Positions 34,265 through 42,859 of a DNA stretch of 48,909 nucleotides are shown piece after piece. Position 1 is the stretch's first letter; each line of letters starts with the position of its first letter. The translations under genes were made by a program, and so were the position numbers. Under the pieces are notes generated by a model. That model was not told where the DNA came from. It saw nothing but the letters and a program-made list of their open reading frames with translations, and ran no database searches. Source of the stretch: an uncultured Pelagibacteraceae bacterium (GTDB lineage Bacteria; Pseudomonadota; Alphaproteobacteria; Pelagibacterales; Pelagibacteraceae); the NCBI GenBank assembly GCA_902554335.1, contig CACDOD010000008.1, positions 1 through 48,909 on the forward strand. Direction: 5' to 3'.

Positions 34265-35533
34265 TTAACTCCATTTTTTCTCAAACTTATGTCTTATTAT
34301 TTGGGCAAATAAATTCATTATTATTAAAAAGCCAAGTAAGACCATTATACATGCCGAAACTTTTTCTACAAATCCCCTTTCAGCACTTTCAGCCCAAATA
34401 TAAATTTGAACTGGTAAGCTTGCAGCAGGATCCATGGGTGATCCAGGTATCGTGTTAACAAAAGCAACCATTCCAATTAAAATTAGGGGTGCAGTTTCTC
34501 CTAAAGCTTGAGCTAAACCAATTATTGTTCCTGATAACGTGCCAGGCATAGAAAGAGGAACTGTATGATGCATTGTGGTTTGCATTCGACTTGCTCCCAT
34601 AGCAAGTGCTGCCTCTCTTATACTTGGTGGAACCGCTTTTAAAGATGCTCTAGCAGCTATAATTATTGTTGGTAAGGTCATTAAGGACAAAGTGATACCT
34701 CCAACTAATGGGGTAGACCTTGGTAATTGAAATATAGCCAATAAAACTCCTAACCCTAATAGACCAAAAACTATAGATGGAACCGCTGCTAAGTTGTTTA
34801 TATTTACTTCAATAAAATCAGTAAATCTATTTTTAGGGGCAAATTCTTCAAGATAGATTGCAGCTAGAACCGCAACAGGAAAAGCTATCATTAAACAAAC
34901 AAGTATAGAAAAAATTGAGCCCATAAATGAACTTGCTATTCCAGCTAGCTCAGCTTCTCTTGAGTCAGCATTTGTAAAAAAACTTATATTAAATTTACTT
35001 TCAACCTTACCATTTGCAACAAGTTGATCAAAAATTTTTAATTGATAATCGCTTACTCTTCTTTGGTCTTCAGGTAAATCTCTTGGATAATTTCCTTTAA
35101 AGACTTGGTCTAAATCATCTGAAGCAGTTAGATAAACTTCCTTTGTTTTTCCTATTAAATTAGGGTCATTTAAAAGTTCATTTTTAATTTCTTTTTCAAA
35201 AAAATAAGACACCATTCTCTTCAATTCATTTTCTTGATCTTCATTGGCGTTTGGATCTAAATCAGCCATTGATTTTAATGCTATATCGTAATAATCAGCG
35301 TCCTGTAAATCTTCTTTAGAAGGATTTTGGTCTAACATCATTAATTCAGCATCGAAAGTTACTGGAACAATAAGCCATGTTTTTTGAAAAGCTGAATAGC
35401 CAGTTGAAAAAATTTTAAAAATAAAGATTGTTAAAAATAAAAGTGCCATAAAAATTGCACTCAGACCGTATAAGCGAAATCGCTGTTCAGCTTTATATCT
35501 TTTATTTAATAATTGTTCTTTATTTTTATTCAT
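34265..35533 (-). CDS. pstA: Phosphate ABC transporter permease PstA
   Basis: 422 residues. One N-terminal TM (about 22-45) is followed by a long periplasmic insert of about 130 residues, then the permease core with [29 protein letters not shown] and the EAA loop [21 protein letters not shown]. The large insert is usual in alphaproteobacterial PstA and absent from the ~300-residue E. coli protein. Forms a heterodimer with PstC; overlaps pstC by 8 bases. Confidence 0.95.
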   Translation of the reverse strand: MNKNKEQLLNKRYKAEQRFRLYGLSAIFMALLFLTIFIFKIFSTGYSAFQKTWLIVPVTFDAELMMLDQNPSKEDLQDADYYDIALKSMADLDPNANEDQENELKRMVSYFFEKEIKNELLNDPNLIGKTKEVYLTASDDLDQVFKGNYPRDLPEDQRRVSDYQLKIFDQLVANGKVESKFNISFFTNADSREAELAGIASSFMGSIFSILVCLMIAFPVAVLAAIYLEEFAPKNRFTDFIEVNINNLAAVPSIVFGLLGLGVLLAIFQLPRSTPLVGGITLSLMTLPTIIIAARASLKAVPPSIREAALAMGASRMQTTMHHTVPLSMPGTLSGTIIGLAQALGETAPLILIGMVAFVNTIPGSPMDPAASLPVQIYIWAESAERGFVEKVSACIMVLLGFLIIMNLFAQIIRHKFEKKWS

Positions 35534-36911
35534 ATTTTTCTCTATATTTTTTAACTACTCTCAAGGCCACAATATTTAAACAAAGTGTTACTAAAAATAA
35601 TGACATACCTAAAGCAAAAGCAGCTTGCGTTTTTGGGTCGCCAAAAGCTTGGTCACCAATTAGAATAACTACAATTTGAGCTGTAATCGTTGAAGTAGAC
35701 TCTAAAGGATTTAAAGTTAAATTAGCAGCTAAACCAGAGGCCATAACAACTATCATTGTTTCTCCAATAGCTCTTGAAACACCAAGTAAAATAGATCCAA
35801 CTATCCCCGGCAATGCCGCGGGAAAAATAACTCTCTTAATTGTTTCTGATTTAGTTGCTCCCATAGCGTAACTTCCATCTCTTAAACTTTGAGGCACACT
35901 TGTAATTACATCGTCACTTAAACTTGAAATAAATGGTATAATCATAATACCCATTACCCCTCCTGCTGCTAAAGCACTTTCAGCTGAAACTTCAAGACCC
36001 ATTGAAGTTCCTAATTCTTTCAAAAATGGTCCAACAGTTAGGGCAGCAAAAAAACCATAAACAACTGTTGGTATACCAGCTAAAATTTCAATTAATGGTT
36101 TTGCATATTGTCTAACTTTAGTTGATGCATATTCAGCTAAATAAATTCCACTCATTAATCCAATTGGGATAGCAACGCACATAGCAATAAATGCAATAAA
36201 AAAAGTACCTGCAAAAATAGGGACTGCTCCAAAAGTATCTGAATACATTGTCGGATCTAAAGCCTCAGAAGAATCTCTAACAAAAGCTTTTGCTGGATAC
36301 CAGTGAGTTCCAAAGACAAAATCAAATAATGGAATTACTTTAAAAAAATCTATAGTTTGAAATATAAGTGAGAAAACTATTCCAACAGTAGTTAATATTG
36401 CAGCTAAAGAAGCTGTAAATAAAACTGCGTTCAAAAATTTTTCAACTGGTTCTCTTGTTCTAGAATTAGATGAAATTCTTTTATACGCATAAGCAACAGA
36501 GGCAATAATTGCAGATAATACTATAACAACTTTTGAACTTTGAGCTATTGATCGAAGACTTAAATATTTTTCAGCTGAAGCTTCAATTAAAGGTGTAATT
36601 TCTCCAGTGAATTGCCCTCGAGACAATGCTTTTGATTTTTCGTATAATAAATTTAATTCATCATCAAGATAACCTTGATTTGAATAATCACTTAAGATTA
36701 ATAGTTTTACAATTGTGGGCTCAAAAATTGCCCATAATGAAAAAATTATAAAGGCTGGTATTGCACACCAGATTGCAAGATAATAACCATAAAATTGTGG
36801 TAATGCGGTTAATCTTTTTTTTGTAGATTGAATTGTATATGCTTTTTTGCGTCCAAAATAATAGCTTGTGAAACCTAGAAGAACAATAAATGTAAATAAT
36901 ATTAAGTTCAC
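35526..36911 (-). CDS. pstC: Phosphate ABC transporter permease PstC
   Basis: 461 residues. The N-terminal extension has two TM helices around a periplasmic region before the PstC core, which includes HWYPAKAFV, FIAMCVAIPIGLMSGIYLAEYAS and the EAA loop DGSYAMGATKSETIKRVIFPAALPG. Length is greater than the 320-residue E. coli protein, as in other alphaproteobacteria. GTG start preceded by AAGGAGATT. It lies after a terminator-like hairpin that follows pstS. Confidence 0.95.
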   Translation of the reverse strand: MNLILFTFIVLLGFTSYYFGRKKAYTIQSTKKRLTALPQFYGYYLAIWCAIPAFIIFSLWAIFEPTIVKLLILSDYSNQGYLDDELNLLYEKSKALSRGQFTGEITPLIEASAEKYLSLRSIAQSSKVVIVLSAIIASVAYAYKRISSNSRTREPVEKFLNAVLFTASLAAILTTVGIVFSLIFQTIDFFKVIPLFDFVFGTHWYPAKAFVRDSSEALDPTMYSDTFGAVPIFAGTFFIAFIAMCVAIPIGLMSGIYLAEYASTKVRQYAKPLIEILAGIPTVVYGFFAALTVGPFLKELGTSMGLEVSAESALAAGGVMGIMIIPFISSLSDDVITSVPQSLRDGSYAMGATKSETIKRVIFPAALPGIVGSILLGVSRAIGETMIVVMASGLAANLTLNPLESTSTITAQIVVILIGDQAFGDPKTQAAFALGMSLFLVTLCLNIVALRVVKKYREKYE

Positions 36912-36946
36912 AGAATCTCCTTAAGTGAGGACTTTACTCTTTTTTT

Positions 36947-36977
36947 AAAAAAAAGGGGTCTAAAAAGACCCCTTTTT
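36947..36977 (-). terminator. Terminator-like hairpin between pstS and pstC
   Basis: On the minus strand AAAAAGGGGTC (36977-36967) pairs with GACCCCTTTTT (36960-36950), with a 6-base loop and a run of T after the stem. It is a canonical intrinsic terminator 25 bases after pstS and about 36 bases before pstC; read-through would feed pstC-A-B-phoU-phoB at a lower level than pstS. Confidence 0.87.
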
Positions 36978-37001
36978 AATCATTTGTTAACTGAGGAATA
37001 A

Positions 37002-38033
37002 TTAATTACCCATAGCAACTAGCTTCGTAGCATTAGTTCTAGTTGTTTTATACAACTTAGAGTCTAATGGCACTAAACCAATGTCTGCTAAGTAACCACC
37101 TTTTCCAATAGCTTTCTTAGTTGTGAATTCTTTCACAAACTCATGTAAGCCTGGAATTACTCCAACGTGTGCTTTTTTCACGTAGAAGAATAAAGGTCTA
37201 GCAACAGCATAACTGTAGTCTTGAATAGACTTTAATGACGGTTGTCCACCATCAATACTTGCTGCTTGCAATTTATCTTTTGCAGCTAAGAAATAACTGA
37301 AACCAAAGAAACCAAACATTTCTTTATCTTGAGTTAACTTTTGGATGATTAAACTATCGTTTTCTCCAACTTCAATAGCAGCACCATCTTCTCTGTAAAG
37401 TTTTTGAGGTTTTTTGTATTTTTTATTTCCAGCTTCAAAACCAGCTTTATAAAGAGCTTTAGCTTCTTTAGTCATACCTTTTTTCATTACTAAAGAATTC
37501 CAAGCATCTCTAGTTCCTGATGTTCCTGGTGGGATCATCACTGAAATTTTTTGTTTTGGTAAGCTAGGGTCAATTTGGTCCCAAGTTTTATAAATATTTG
37601 GAACTAATTTACCATCAACAACTGTATGAGCAGCAAGTGCTAAATATAATTGTTCTTTAGTAAAGTTTACTGGTTTTGCATCTTTGCTGTAAGCTAATGT
37701 AATACCATCGTTACCAATTACGATCTCAACGATATCATTAACACCATTTTTCTTACATAGAGCTTTTTCTTTATCTTTCATAGCTCTTGATGCGTTTGTA
37801 ATATCTGGATGTTGTTCACCTACACCAGCACAGAATAGTTTAGCTCCACCACCAGTACCAGTAGACTCGATTACAGGAGTTTTAAATCCTGAACCACCAA
37901 ATCTTTCAGCAACAACAGTTGCGTAAGGGAATACCGTAGAAGAACCAACTATCTTAATTTGATCTCTTGCTTGAGCAACAGTTGCAATTGAAAGTGCAAC
38001 TAAAGAAGCAATTACTATAGTTAGTTTTTTCAT
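37002..38033 (-). CDS. pstS: Phosphate ABC transporter substrate-binding protein PstS
   Basis: 343 residues, periplasmic. Signal peptide ends at VAQA-RDQ; phosphate-site segments are IVGSSTVFPYA, STGTGGGAKLFCAG and PPGTSGTRDAW. It binds phosphate and delivers it to PstCA. It has its own Pho box at 38103-38131, 70 bases before the ATG, and an AAGGATTAAAG ribosome binding site. The terminator after it implies abundant pstS mRNA, as expected of a phosphate-scarce ocean bacterium. Confidence 0.97.
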   Translation of the reverse strand: MKKLTIVIASLVALSIATVAQARDQIKIVGSSTVFPYATVVAERFGGSGFKTPVIESTGTGGGAKLFCAGVGEQHPDITNASRAMKDKEKALCKKNGVNDIVEIVIGNDGITLAYSKDAKPVNFTKEQLYLALAAHTVVDGKLVPNIYKTWDQIDPSLPKQKISVMIPPGTSGTRDAWNSLVMKKGMTKEAKALYKAGFEAGNKKYKKPQKLYREDGAAIEVGENDSLIIQKLTQDKEMFGFFGFSYFLAAKDKLQAASIDGGQPSLKSIQDYSYAVARPLFFYVKKAHVGVIPGLHEFVKEFTTKKAIGKGGYLADIGLVPLDSKLYKTTRTNATKLVAMGN

Positions 38034-38102
38034 TATCTTTAATCCTTTCGTTATTTATTAATTAAAAGATGATTGACTCGTATAAATTTATTGAATCTTT
38101 AA

Positions 38103-38131
38103 TATTACAGAATTGTTACACTTTTGTTAAA
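38103..38131 (-). promoter_or_regulatory. Pho box upstream of pstS
   Basis: Minus strand: three 7-base repeats TTTAACA (38131-38125), TGTAACA (38120-38114) and TGTAATA (38109-38103), each separated by 4 bases, giving the 11-bp period of PhoB sites (E. coli CTGTCAT repeats). It lies 70-98 bases before the pstS start. Confidence 0.75.
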
Positions 38132-38142
38132 AAGGTAACTTT

Positions 38143-38751
38143 TTAGTTGTATTTTTTTGATATAATTATCTGATCAATATCAGTTTCTAGACCACCGATA
38201 CATGAAACAGGGTTTACTCGTTCTTTAAGTGCGAGTTCATTGCTTGGACGTAAAGTTATTTCTAATTTTACTAAGTTTACTAATTCTTTTCTAATTTCTT
38301 CATCATATCTCCAGCTAGGCCATGAGCTTGGTGTTGAAAATATAGAGGTTAAATAACTTGTAGCCATAGTATATCTATAATTACTTAAATTTTCATTTCT
38401 CAGTAAAAAATCTCTTACAGAATTAAAAATTTTCCTACATCTAAAAGAATCTGAAAGATAATTTTCCCTCTTGAGATTTTTATTCATAGGAACAGAAACG
38501 ATTAAATCAATTGAATTTCTAGAATACGAGGTAACTACGTCTGTATAAAATTCAGCTTCAGTAATTTCTAAATGATCCTTTATAGAAGGATATGAAGTTT
38601 TTAAATCTGCTTCTAATCTAAAAATTCCAATATCAAAAACTGTAAGTTGCTGATTTCTTAATAATGTTGTGATATCTTTAGAAAAAACACTTGTTGTTAT
38701 AGAGCTTAACAAAAAAGCAAAAATCAAAATATTTTTGAATATTTTAATCAT
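38143..38751 (-). CDS. Periplasmic protein of unknown function in the pho cluster
   Basis: 202 residues. The N-terminus is a clear signal peptide (LIFAFLLSSITTSVFS-KD). The mature part begins ITTLLRNQQLTVFDIGIFRLEADLK and is mixed alpha/beta with two cysteines (FRCRKIF, VSCIGGLE) that may form a disulfide. WPSWRYDEEIRKELVNLVKLEITL is near the C-terminus. I recognise no family. Sitting between phoR and pstS, with a degenerate 11-bp repeat array upstream (38774-38802), it may be a phosphate-responsive periplasmic protein. Its stop is 12 bases upstream of the pstS Pho box. Confidence 0.82.
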   Translation of the reverse strand: MIKIFKNILIFAFLLSSITTSVFSKDITTLLRNQQLTVFDIGIFRLEADLKTSYPSIKDHLEITEAEFYTDVVTSYSRNSIDLIVSVPMNKNLKRENYLSDSFRCRKIFNSVRDFLLRNENLSNYRYTMATSYLTSIFSTPSSWPSWRYDEEIRKELVNLVKLEITLRPSNELALKERVNPVSCIGGLETDIDQIIISKKYN

Positions 38752-38773
38752 ATAAGAAAATTAATTAAAAGAT

Positions 38774-38802
38774 TAACATTAATCAAGTAAAGAAATGTTA
38801 AA
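38774..38802 (-). promoter_or_regulatory. Degenerate Pho-box-like repeats upstream of the periplasmic unknown
   Basis: Minus strand TTTAACA (38802-38796), TTTACTT (38791-38785) and a poor third unit AATGTTA (38780-38774) at 11-bp spacing. Only the first unit matches the pstS/plcP repeats exactly, and the array is 23 bases from the start codon, so it is a weak candidate. Confidence 0.3.
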
Positions 38803-38841
38803 AAAACCTTCTAAAATTATTATTTTATAATAATTTTAAAA

Positions 38842-39987
38842 CTAAGTTTTCGCTGGTAAATAAATTTGAATTTCAGTTCCTTTATTTTCCTCACTTAGAA
38901 TCTCATAGTGTCCACGATGTTGAGTAACTATATGTTTAACAATAGCTAATCCTAAACCGGTTCCACCAACCTTGTTACTTTGTTCAAGATCTACCCTAAA
39001 AAATCTTTCTGTAATTCTAGAAATATATCTTTGAGGAATGCCAACACCTTCGTCTTTAATACTGATCATAAAATTTTTTTCTAACAATTTACCGTCGCTA
39101 ATTTTGCTTGATATAAAAATAGACTTATTTTCCTTTGAATACTTAATTGCATTATCTAAAAGATTAGAAAAAACAGTTTGTAATTTTTTTTCATCTCCAA
39201 TAACAATTGTTGGATTGGCGAGAGATAAATTAATATTTAATTTCTTTCTTTTTAAAACAATCTCAAAATTACTGATGATTGTTTTGAAGAGATCATTTAT
39301 ATCAACTAAAGAGCTTGGCCTTATGTGTTCTTCTAATTCAATTCTTGTGAGTATTAAAAGATCATTAATTAAATTTTCCATTCTATTTGATTGATCAGTC
39401 ATTATTTTCATAAATTTTTTTTTAGCCTTTTCATCATCAGACGCTGGGCCCTCAATTGTTTCTAATGATCCTTTGATTGCCATTAAAGGTGTTCTTAATT
39501 CATGGCTTACATTAGCGACAAAATCAGTTTTAAATTTTTGTGCTTTTGTAATTTCAGTAAAATCTTTTAAAAATAACACAACAGAATCTGGCTCAGTAAA
39601 TAAATGAGTTGGACCAGGAATAATATAAATTTTATAAAATTGATATGATGGGAGGTCTATTTCAATATCAATATTTTTTGTTTTATTTTCAACAATAGCT
39701 TTTTCAATATTATCTATTAATTCTGGTTTTCGAATTACAGAGGATATGTTTTTATCAATTAAATTACTTCCAAATCTTTTTAATGCACTTGGATTAGCAT
39801 ATTTAATTATGTTAAATTTATTTAATGCAAAAAACTGATCCTCAAGTTCATCAATAATTACTCTTTTGGTTTTTTCCTCTCTTTTATTGATTATTGTAGC
39901 GGTATTTATTGATTTGTTTTTTTTTTGATTAAGTAAATAGAGAAGATAAACTATCACAACTATGAGTAGAATGATGAAATATTCCAT
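38842..39987 (-). CDS. phoR: Phosphate regulon sensor histidine kinase PhoR
   Basis: 381 residues. One N-terminal membrane helix (about 3-20), a PAS domain (about 48-145) with FFALNKFNIIKYANPSALKRFG, the HisKA helix with His162 in FVANVSHELRTPLMAIKGSLETI, then HATPase: N box LLDNAIKYSKE, G1 DEGVGIP, G2 GGTGLGLAIVKHIV. No periplasmic sensor domain, which is usual for PhoR, since phosphate status is relayed by Pst-PhoU. It is not next to phoB but is separated from it by the pst genes; transcription direction is shared. Confidence 0.95.
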   Translation of the reverse strand: MEYFIILLIVVIVYLLYLLNQKKNKSINTATIINKREEKTKRVIIDELEDQFFALNKFNIIKYANPSALKRFGSNLIDKNISSVIRKPELIDNIEKAIVENKTKNIDIEIDLPSYQFYKIYIIPGPTHLFTEPDSVVLFLKDFTEITKAQKFKTDFVANVSHELRTPLMAIKGSLETIEGPASDDEKAKKKFMKIMTDQSNRMENLINDLLILTRIELEEHIRPSSLVDINDLFKTIISNFEIVLKRKKLNINLSLANPTIVIGDEKKLQTVFSNLLDNAIKYSKENKSIFISSKISDGKLLEKNFMISIKDEGVGIPQRYISRITERFFRVDLEQSNKVGGTGLGLAIVKHIVTQHRGHYEILSEENKGTEIQIYLPAKT

Positions 39988-40052
39988 AAATTTAGAAAGG
40001 TTAATTTTGCATCATTACACTTTTTAATGCAATCAAATTAAGGAAAAATTAA

Positions 40053-41060
40053 CTAATGATTTGGTGAAATATTGTTAAAAAATATTTTTGCTGTTTCTTC
40101 CCAAGTGAATTTTTTTGCAAATTCAAGACAATCATTTCTATTAACTTTCAAAGCTTTATGTGCCGAAACTTTAAGATCATTATCTAAACAATTTATTTTG
40201 GATCCTTCAAATATATCTTTAGGACCTGGAACAGGATACGCAGCAACAGGTGTTCCACAATTTAAAGCTTCTGTAACTACAATTCCAAATGTATCTGTTT
40301 TACTAGGGAAAACAAAAACATCAGAAGATGCAAAATGTGATGCTAATTCACCATTTGTTTTTTCCCCTAAAAAAATATCTTTAGGAAATTCTTTTTTCAA
40401 TTTTTTTAAATCAGGTCCTTTTCCTATAATTATTTTTGTACCTTCTAAATCACATTCTAAGAAAGCTCTTATGTTTTTTTCAACTGCAACTCTTCCAACA
40501 TAAATCCAAATAGGTCTTTTATGAGGTAAATCAATTTTTTTAGGGTTCTTAAAAGCTCCATGATTTCCTCCTCTAGTCCAAGTAATCATTTTATCGTCAT
40601 CTATACCTATATCGATTAATTCTTTTCTCATAGACTCTGTAGTTACTAAAATTCTCTCAGCCTTATTATGAAAATTTGCTAAAAATTTTTCGGCCCATTT
40701 TGCTGGTATAATAGGAAAGTAAAGTTTTAGATATTTATCAAATCTTGTATGGAAACTCGTAGTAAACTTTAGATTATTTTTTAAACAATATCTTCTTGCC
40801 ATAGTCCCTATAGGGCCTTCGGTAGCGATATGAATTGCATCAGGTTTTATTTTCTTTATTAAACTACCAACTCTTGGCCAAACATTAATTGATAATCTAA
40901 TTTCATTATATTTCGGCATCGGAAAAGTTAAAAATAAGTCGGGTGTAATATATTCTATAGAATGACCTTGTTCTTTTAATATATTGCCTGTTTCATGTAA
41001 GGTTCTTACGACACCATTTACTTGTGGAAAATATGCATCTGTCGCAATTAAAATTTTCAT
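40053..41060 (-). CDS. agt: GT4 glycosyltransferase, probable Agt of phosphate-stress glycolipid synthesis
   Basis: 335 residues with the GT-B fold: MKILIATDAYFPQVNGVVRTL is the acceptor-domain start, and FPSKTDTFGIVVTEALNCGTPVAA the nucleotide-sugar site near the C-terminus. In SAR11 and other marine bacteria a glycosyltransferase (Agt) next to PlcP adds sugars to the diacylglycerol that PlcP makes, producing mono-glycosyl lipids that replace phospholipids during phosphate starvation. Its position 3 bases after plcP on the same strand fits this exactly. The sugar donor cannot be read from sequence. Confidence 0.85.
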   Translation of the reverse strand: MKILIATDAYFPQVNGVVRTLHETGNILKEQGHSIEYITPDLFLTFPMPKYNEIRLSINVWPRVGSLIKKIKPDAIHIATEGPIGTMARRYCLKNNLKFTTSFHTRFDKYLKLYFPIIPAKWAEKFLANFHNKAERILVTTESMRKELIDIGIDDDKMITWTRGGNHGAFKNPKKIDLPHKRPIWIYVGRVAVEKNIRAFLECDLEGTKIIIGKGPDLKKLKKEFPKDIFLGEKTNGELASHFASSDVFVFPSKTDTFGIVVTEALNCGTPVAAYPVPGPKDIFEGSKINCLDNDLKVSAHKALKVNRNDCLEFAKKFTWEETAKIFFNNISPNH

Positions 41061-41063
41061 TAA

Positions 41064-41876
41064 TTATGAAGCTTTTTTTAATTCTTCGGTTTTAATTGGT
41101 TTAATTATTTTTTTAGCGCCTAAATATTGTTCTCTTATTTTGTCCCAATATAATATTTCAAAACTACCATCATAATTTTCAGCTAATGCAGTGCAGGATT
41201 CAACCCAGTCTCCACAATTTAAATAATTGACCCCATTAAAATCTCTATCCTCAGCATGATGGATGTGACCACAAATAATTCCATCAAATTTTTTTCTTTT
41301 TGCATAATCTGAGACTGTTTTTTCGTATTCACCAATATATTTAACTGCATTTTTAACTTTATACTTTAAAAATTTTGCAAGAGACCAATATTCTTTTCCT
41401 CTCAACCTTCTAAAAAAGTTAATTATTACATTTAATTGTAACAATAAATTATAGGCTATTGATCCAAGTTTAGATAACCATTTAGCATGTTTCATAACCC
41501 CATCCCAAGCATCACCATGAACAACAACATATTTTTTTCCAGCATTTGTTTCATGAATAACTCTATTAACCATATGGATGTCACCAAAATGCATTGGGAT
41601 AAATTTTCTTAACATTTCGTCATGATTACCCATTATGTAGAAAACTTTAGTACCATGCCTTGCTTTTCTTAAAATTTTTTGAATTACATCATTATGTTCT
41701 TGAGGCCAAAAAAAACTTTTTTGCATTGCCCAGATATCTATAATGTCTCCTACAAGATAAAGATTTTCAGATCTTGAGTTTTTAAAAAACTCTAAAAGTT
41801 TATTTGCCTGACAACCTTTGGTACCCAAATGTAAATCAGAAATAAAAATACTTTTATATTTAAGTATGTTAGGCAT
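41064..41876 (-). CDS. plcP: PlcP-type phospholipase C (UDP-diacylglucosamine-diphosphatase-like metallophosphoesterase)
   Basis: 270 residues. Calcineurin-like metallophosphoesterase motifs: D14-L-H16 in FISDLHLG, GD44 in LVGDIID, GN84-H85-DE, H120-GD and G-H204-I-H206. By itself the sequence resembles LpxH, but SAR11-type genomes use this homologue, PlcP, to cut phospholipid head groups to diacylglycerol under phosphate limitation, and its neighbours agt and the pst/pho genes strongly favour that. A two-unit Pho-box-like repeat lies on the minus strand upstream (41938-41955). Confidence 0.88.
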   Translation of the reverse strand: MPNILKYKSIFISDLHLGTKGCQANKLLEFFKNSRSENLYLVGDIIDIWAMQKSFFWPQEHNDVIQKILRKARHGTKVFYIMGNHDEMLRKFIPMHFGDIHMVNRVIHETNAGKKYVVVHGDAWDGVMKHAKWLSKLGSIAYNLLLQLNVIINFFRRLRGKEYWSLAKFLKYKVKNAVKYIGEYEKTVSDYAKRKKFDGIICGHIHHAEDRDFNGVNYLNCGDWVESCTALAENYDGSFEILYWDKIREQYLGAKKIIKPIKTEELKKAS

Positions 41877-41890
41877 TTAAAAAATCATTT

Positions 41891-41919
41891 TTTAACACAA
41901 CTGTAACACGAATCATTTA
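41891..41919 (+). promoter_or_regulatory. Pho box facing the diacylglycerol kinase gene
   Basis: Plus strand repeats TTTAACA (41891-41897), TGTAACA (41902-41908) and weaker TCATTTA (41913-41919), spaced by 4 bases. The first two units are identical to the first two of the pstS box. The site ends 55 bases before the ATG at 41975 and only 14 bases from the plcP start codon on the other side. Confidence 0.7.
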
Positions 41920-41937
41920 ATTTTTATCTCATTTGAA

Positions 41938-41955
41938 TGTTAAAGATTTGTTAAA
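41938..41955 (-). promoter_or_regulatory. Pho box facing plcP
   Basis: Minus strand TTTAACA (41955-41949) and an identical TTTAACA (41944-41938) with a 4-base spacer, 61-79 bases before the plcP ATG and close to the diacylglycerol kinase start. It mirrors the plus-strand box at 41891-41919. Confidence 0.62.
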
Positions 41956-41974
41956 AATTTTTTAAGGATTAATT

Positions 41975-42859
41975 ATGTTATATTGTTTGATTTACAATCT
42001 AAACTCTTCTTCTGGAAGAAAATCAAAATTCATAAAAAGGGTTTTATCTAAGTTAAAAGAAAATAATTCTGTGGACTACTTTGAAACAAAAACAATAAAT
42101 CAAGCTAAGAAAATTTTTAAAGATTTTAATCAAAAAAATTATGATCGACTAATAGTAGCTGGTGGTGATGGTTCAGTTTCTTTTGCAATTAATGAATTAA
42201 TTAAAAATAATTTTAATTTTAAAGACGATTTTGCCATAGGTTATATTCCTGCTGGTACTGCAAATTTGCTTCAAGCTGAATTATCAATGAATAAAAAAGT
42301 TGATGATATAGTAAATGTGTTGGTTTCTAATAATTATAAACCCTCCAATCTTGTAAAAATTAACGAAAATTATTTCTTTTTAATGGCTGGTATAGGATGG
42401 GATGCAAAAATTGTTCATTCAATTAATTCAAAAATTAAAAAAATTCTTGGTAAAATTATTTTTGGCATCAAAGGTTTTCAATATTTCTTATTTATGAATA
42501 ATAAAAAATTAAATGTAACTTTTGATGGGCAATTTTATCAAGCAGACTGGATATTATCCTCAAATACCAAATATTACGCTGGACATCATAAAATAAATAA
42601 AACAAATATTTTTGAAGATAAATTAGTCACCTATATTTTTAAGGATTTGACTAGGATCAGTTTATTATATTCTATATTATTAATAATTCTTAATGGTGAT
42701 TTAAGTAAAAACAAAAATGTTATTACTACTTATGCACAAAACATTACAATTGATGGAAATGATTTGATACCAGTTCAAATTGATGGAGATAATTTTGGTT
42801 CATATAAAAAAATTCATTTAAATCAATCAAATAAAAAAGTGAATTTTCTTGTAAAATAA
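41975..42859 (+). CDS. Diacylglycerol kinase family lipid kinase
   Basis: 294 residues. The DAGK catalytic domain shows VAGGDGSVSFAINELI (62-77, GGDGS nucleotide loop) and IPAGTANLLQAEL (lipid-kinase GTAN motif), then the beta-rich C-terminal half with AGIGWDAKIV and VQIDGDNFG. DgkB/YegS-type kinases phosphorylate diacylglycerol, sphingosine or related lipids. Here it is divergent from plcP-agt and carries its own Pho-box-like repeats, so it may recycle PlcP-generated diacylglycerol to phosphatidic acid or phosphorylate another lipid. Weak start context: an AAGGATTAATT ribosome binding site precedes the ATG. Confidence 0.88.
   Translation: MLYCLIYNLNSSSGRKSKFIKRVLSKLKENNSVDYFETKTINQAKKIFKDFNQKNYDRLIVAGGDGSVSFAINELIKNNFNFKDDFAIGYIPAGTANLLQAELSMNKKVDDIVNVLVSNNYKPSNLVKINENYFFLMAGIGWDAKIVHSINSKIKKILGKIIFGIKGFQYFLFMNNKKLNVTFDGQFYQADWILSSNTKYYAGHHKINKTNIFEDKLVTYIFKDLTRISLLYSILLIILNGDLSKNKNVITTYAQNITIDGNDLIPVQIDGDNFGSYKKIHLNQSNKKVNFLVK

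Noticed and set aside
39988-40052. Pho box upstream of phoR
   Set aside because: One TGTAATG unit occurs on the minus strand, but no second unit is found at 11-bp spacing.
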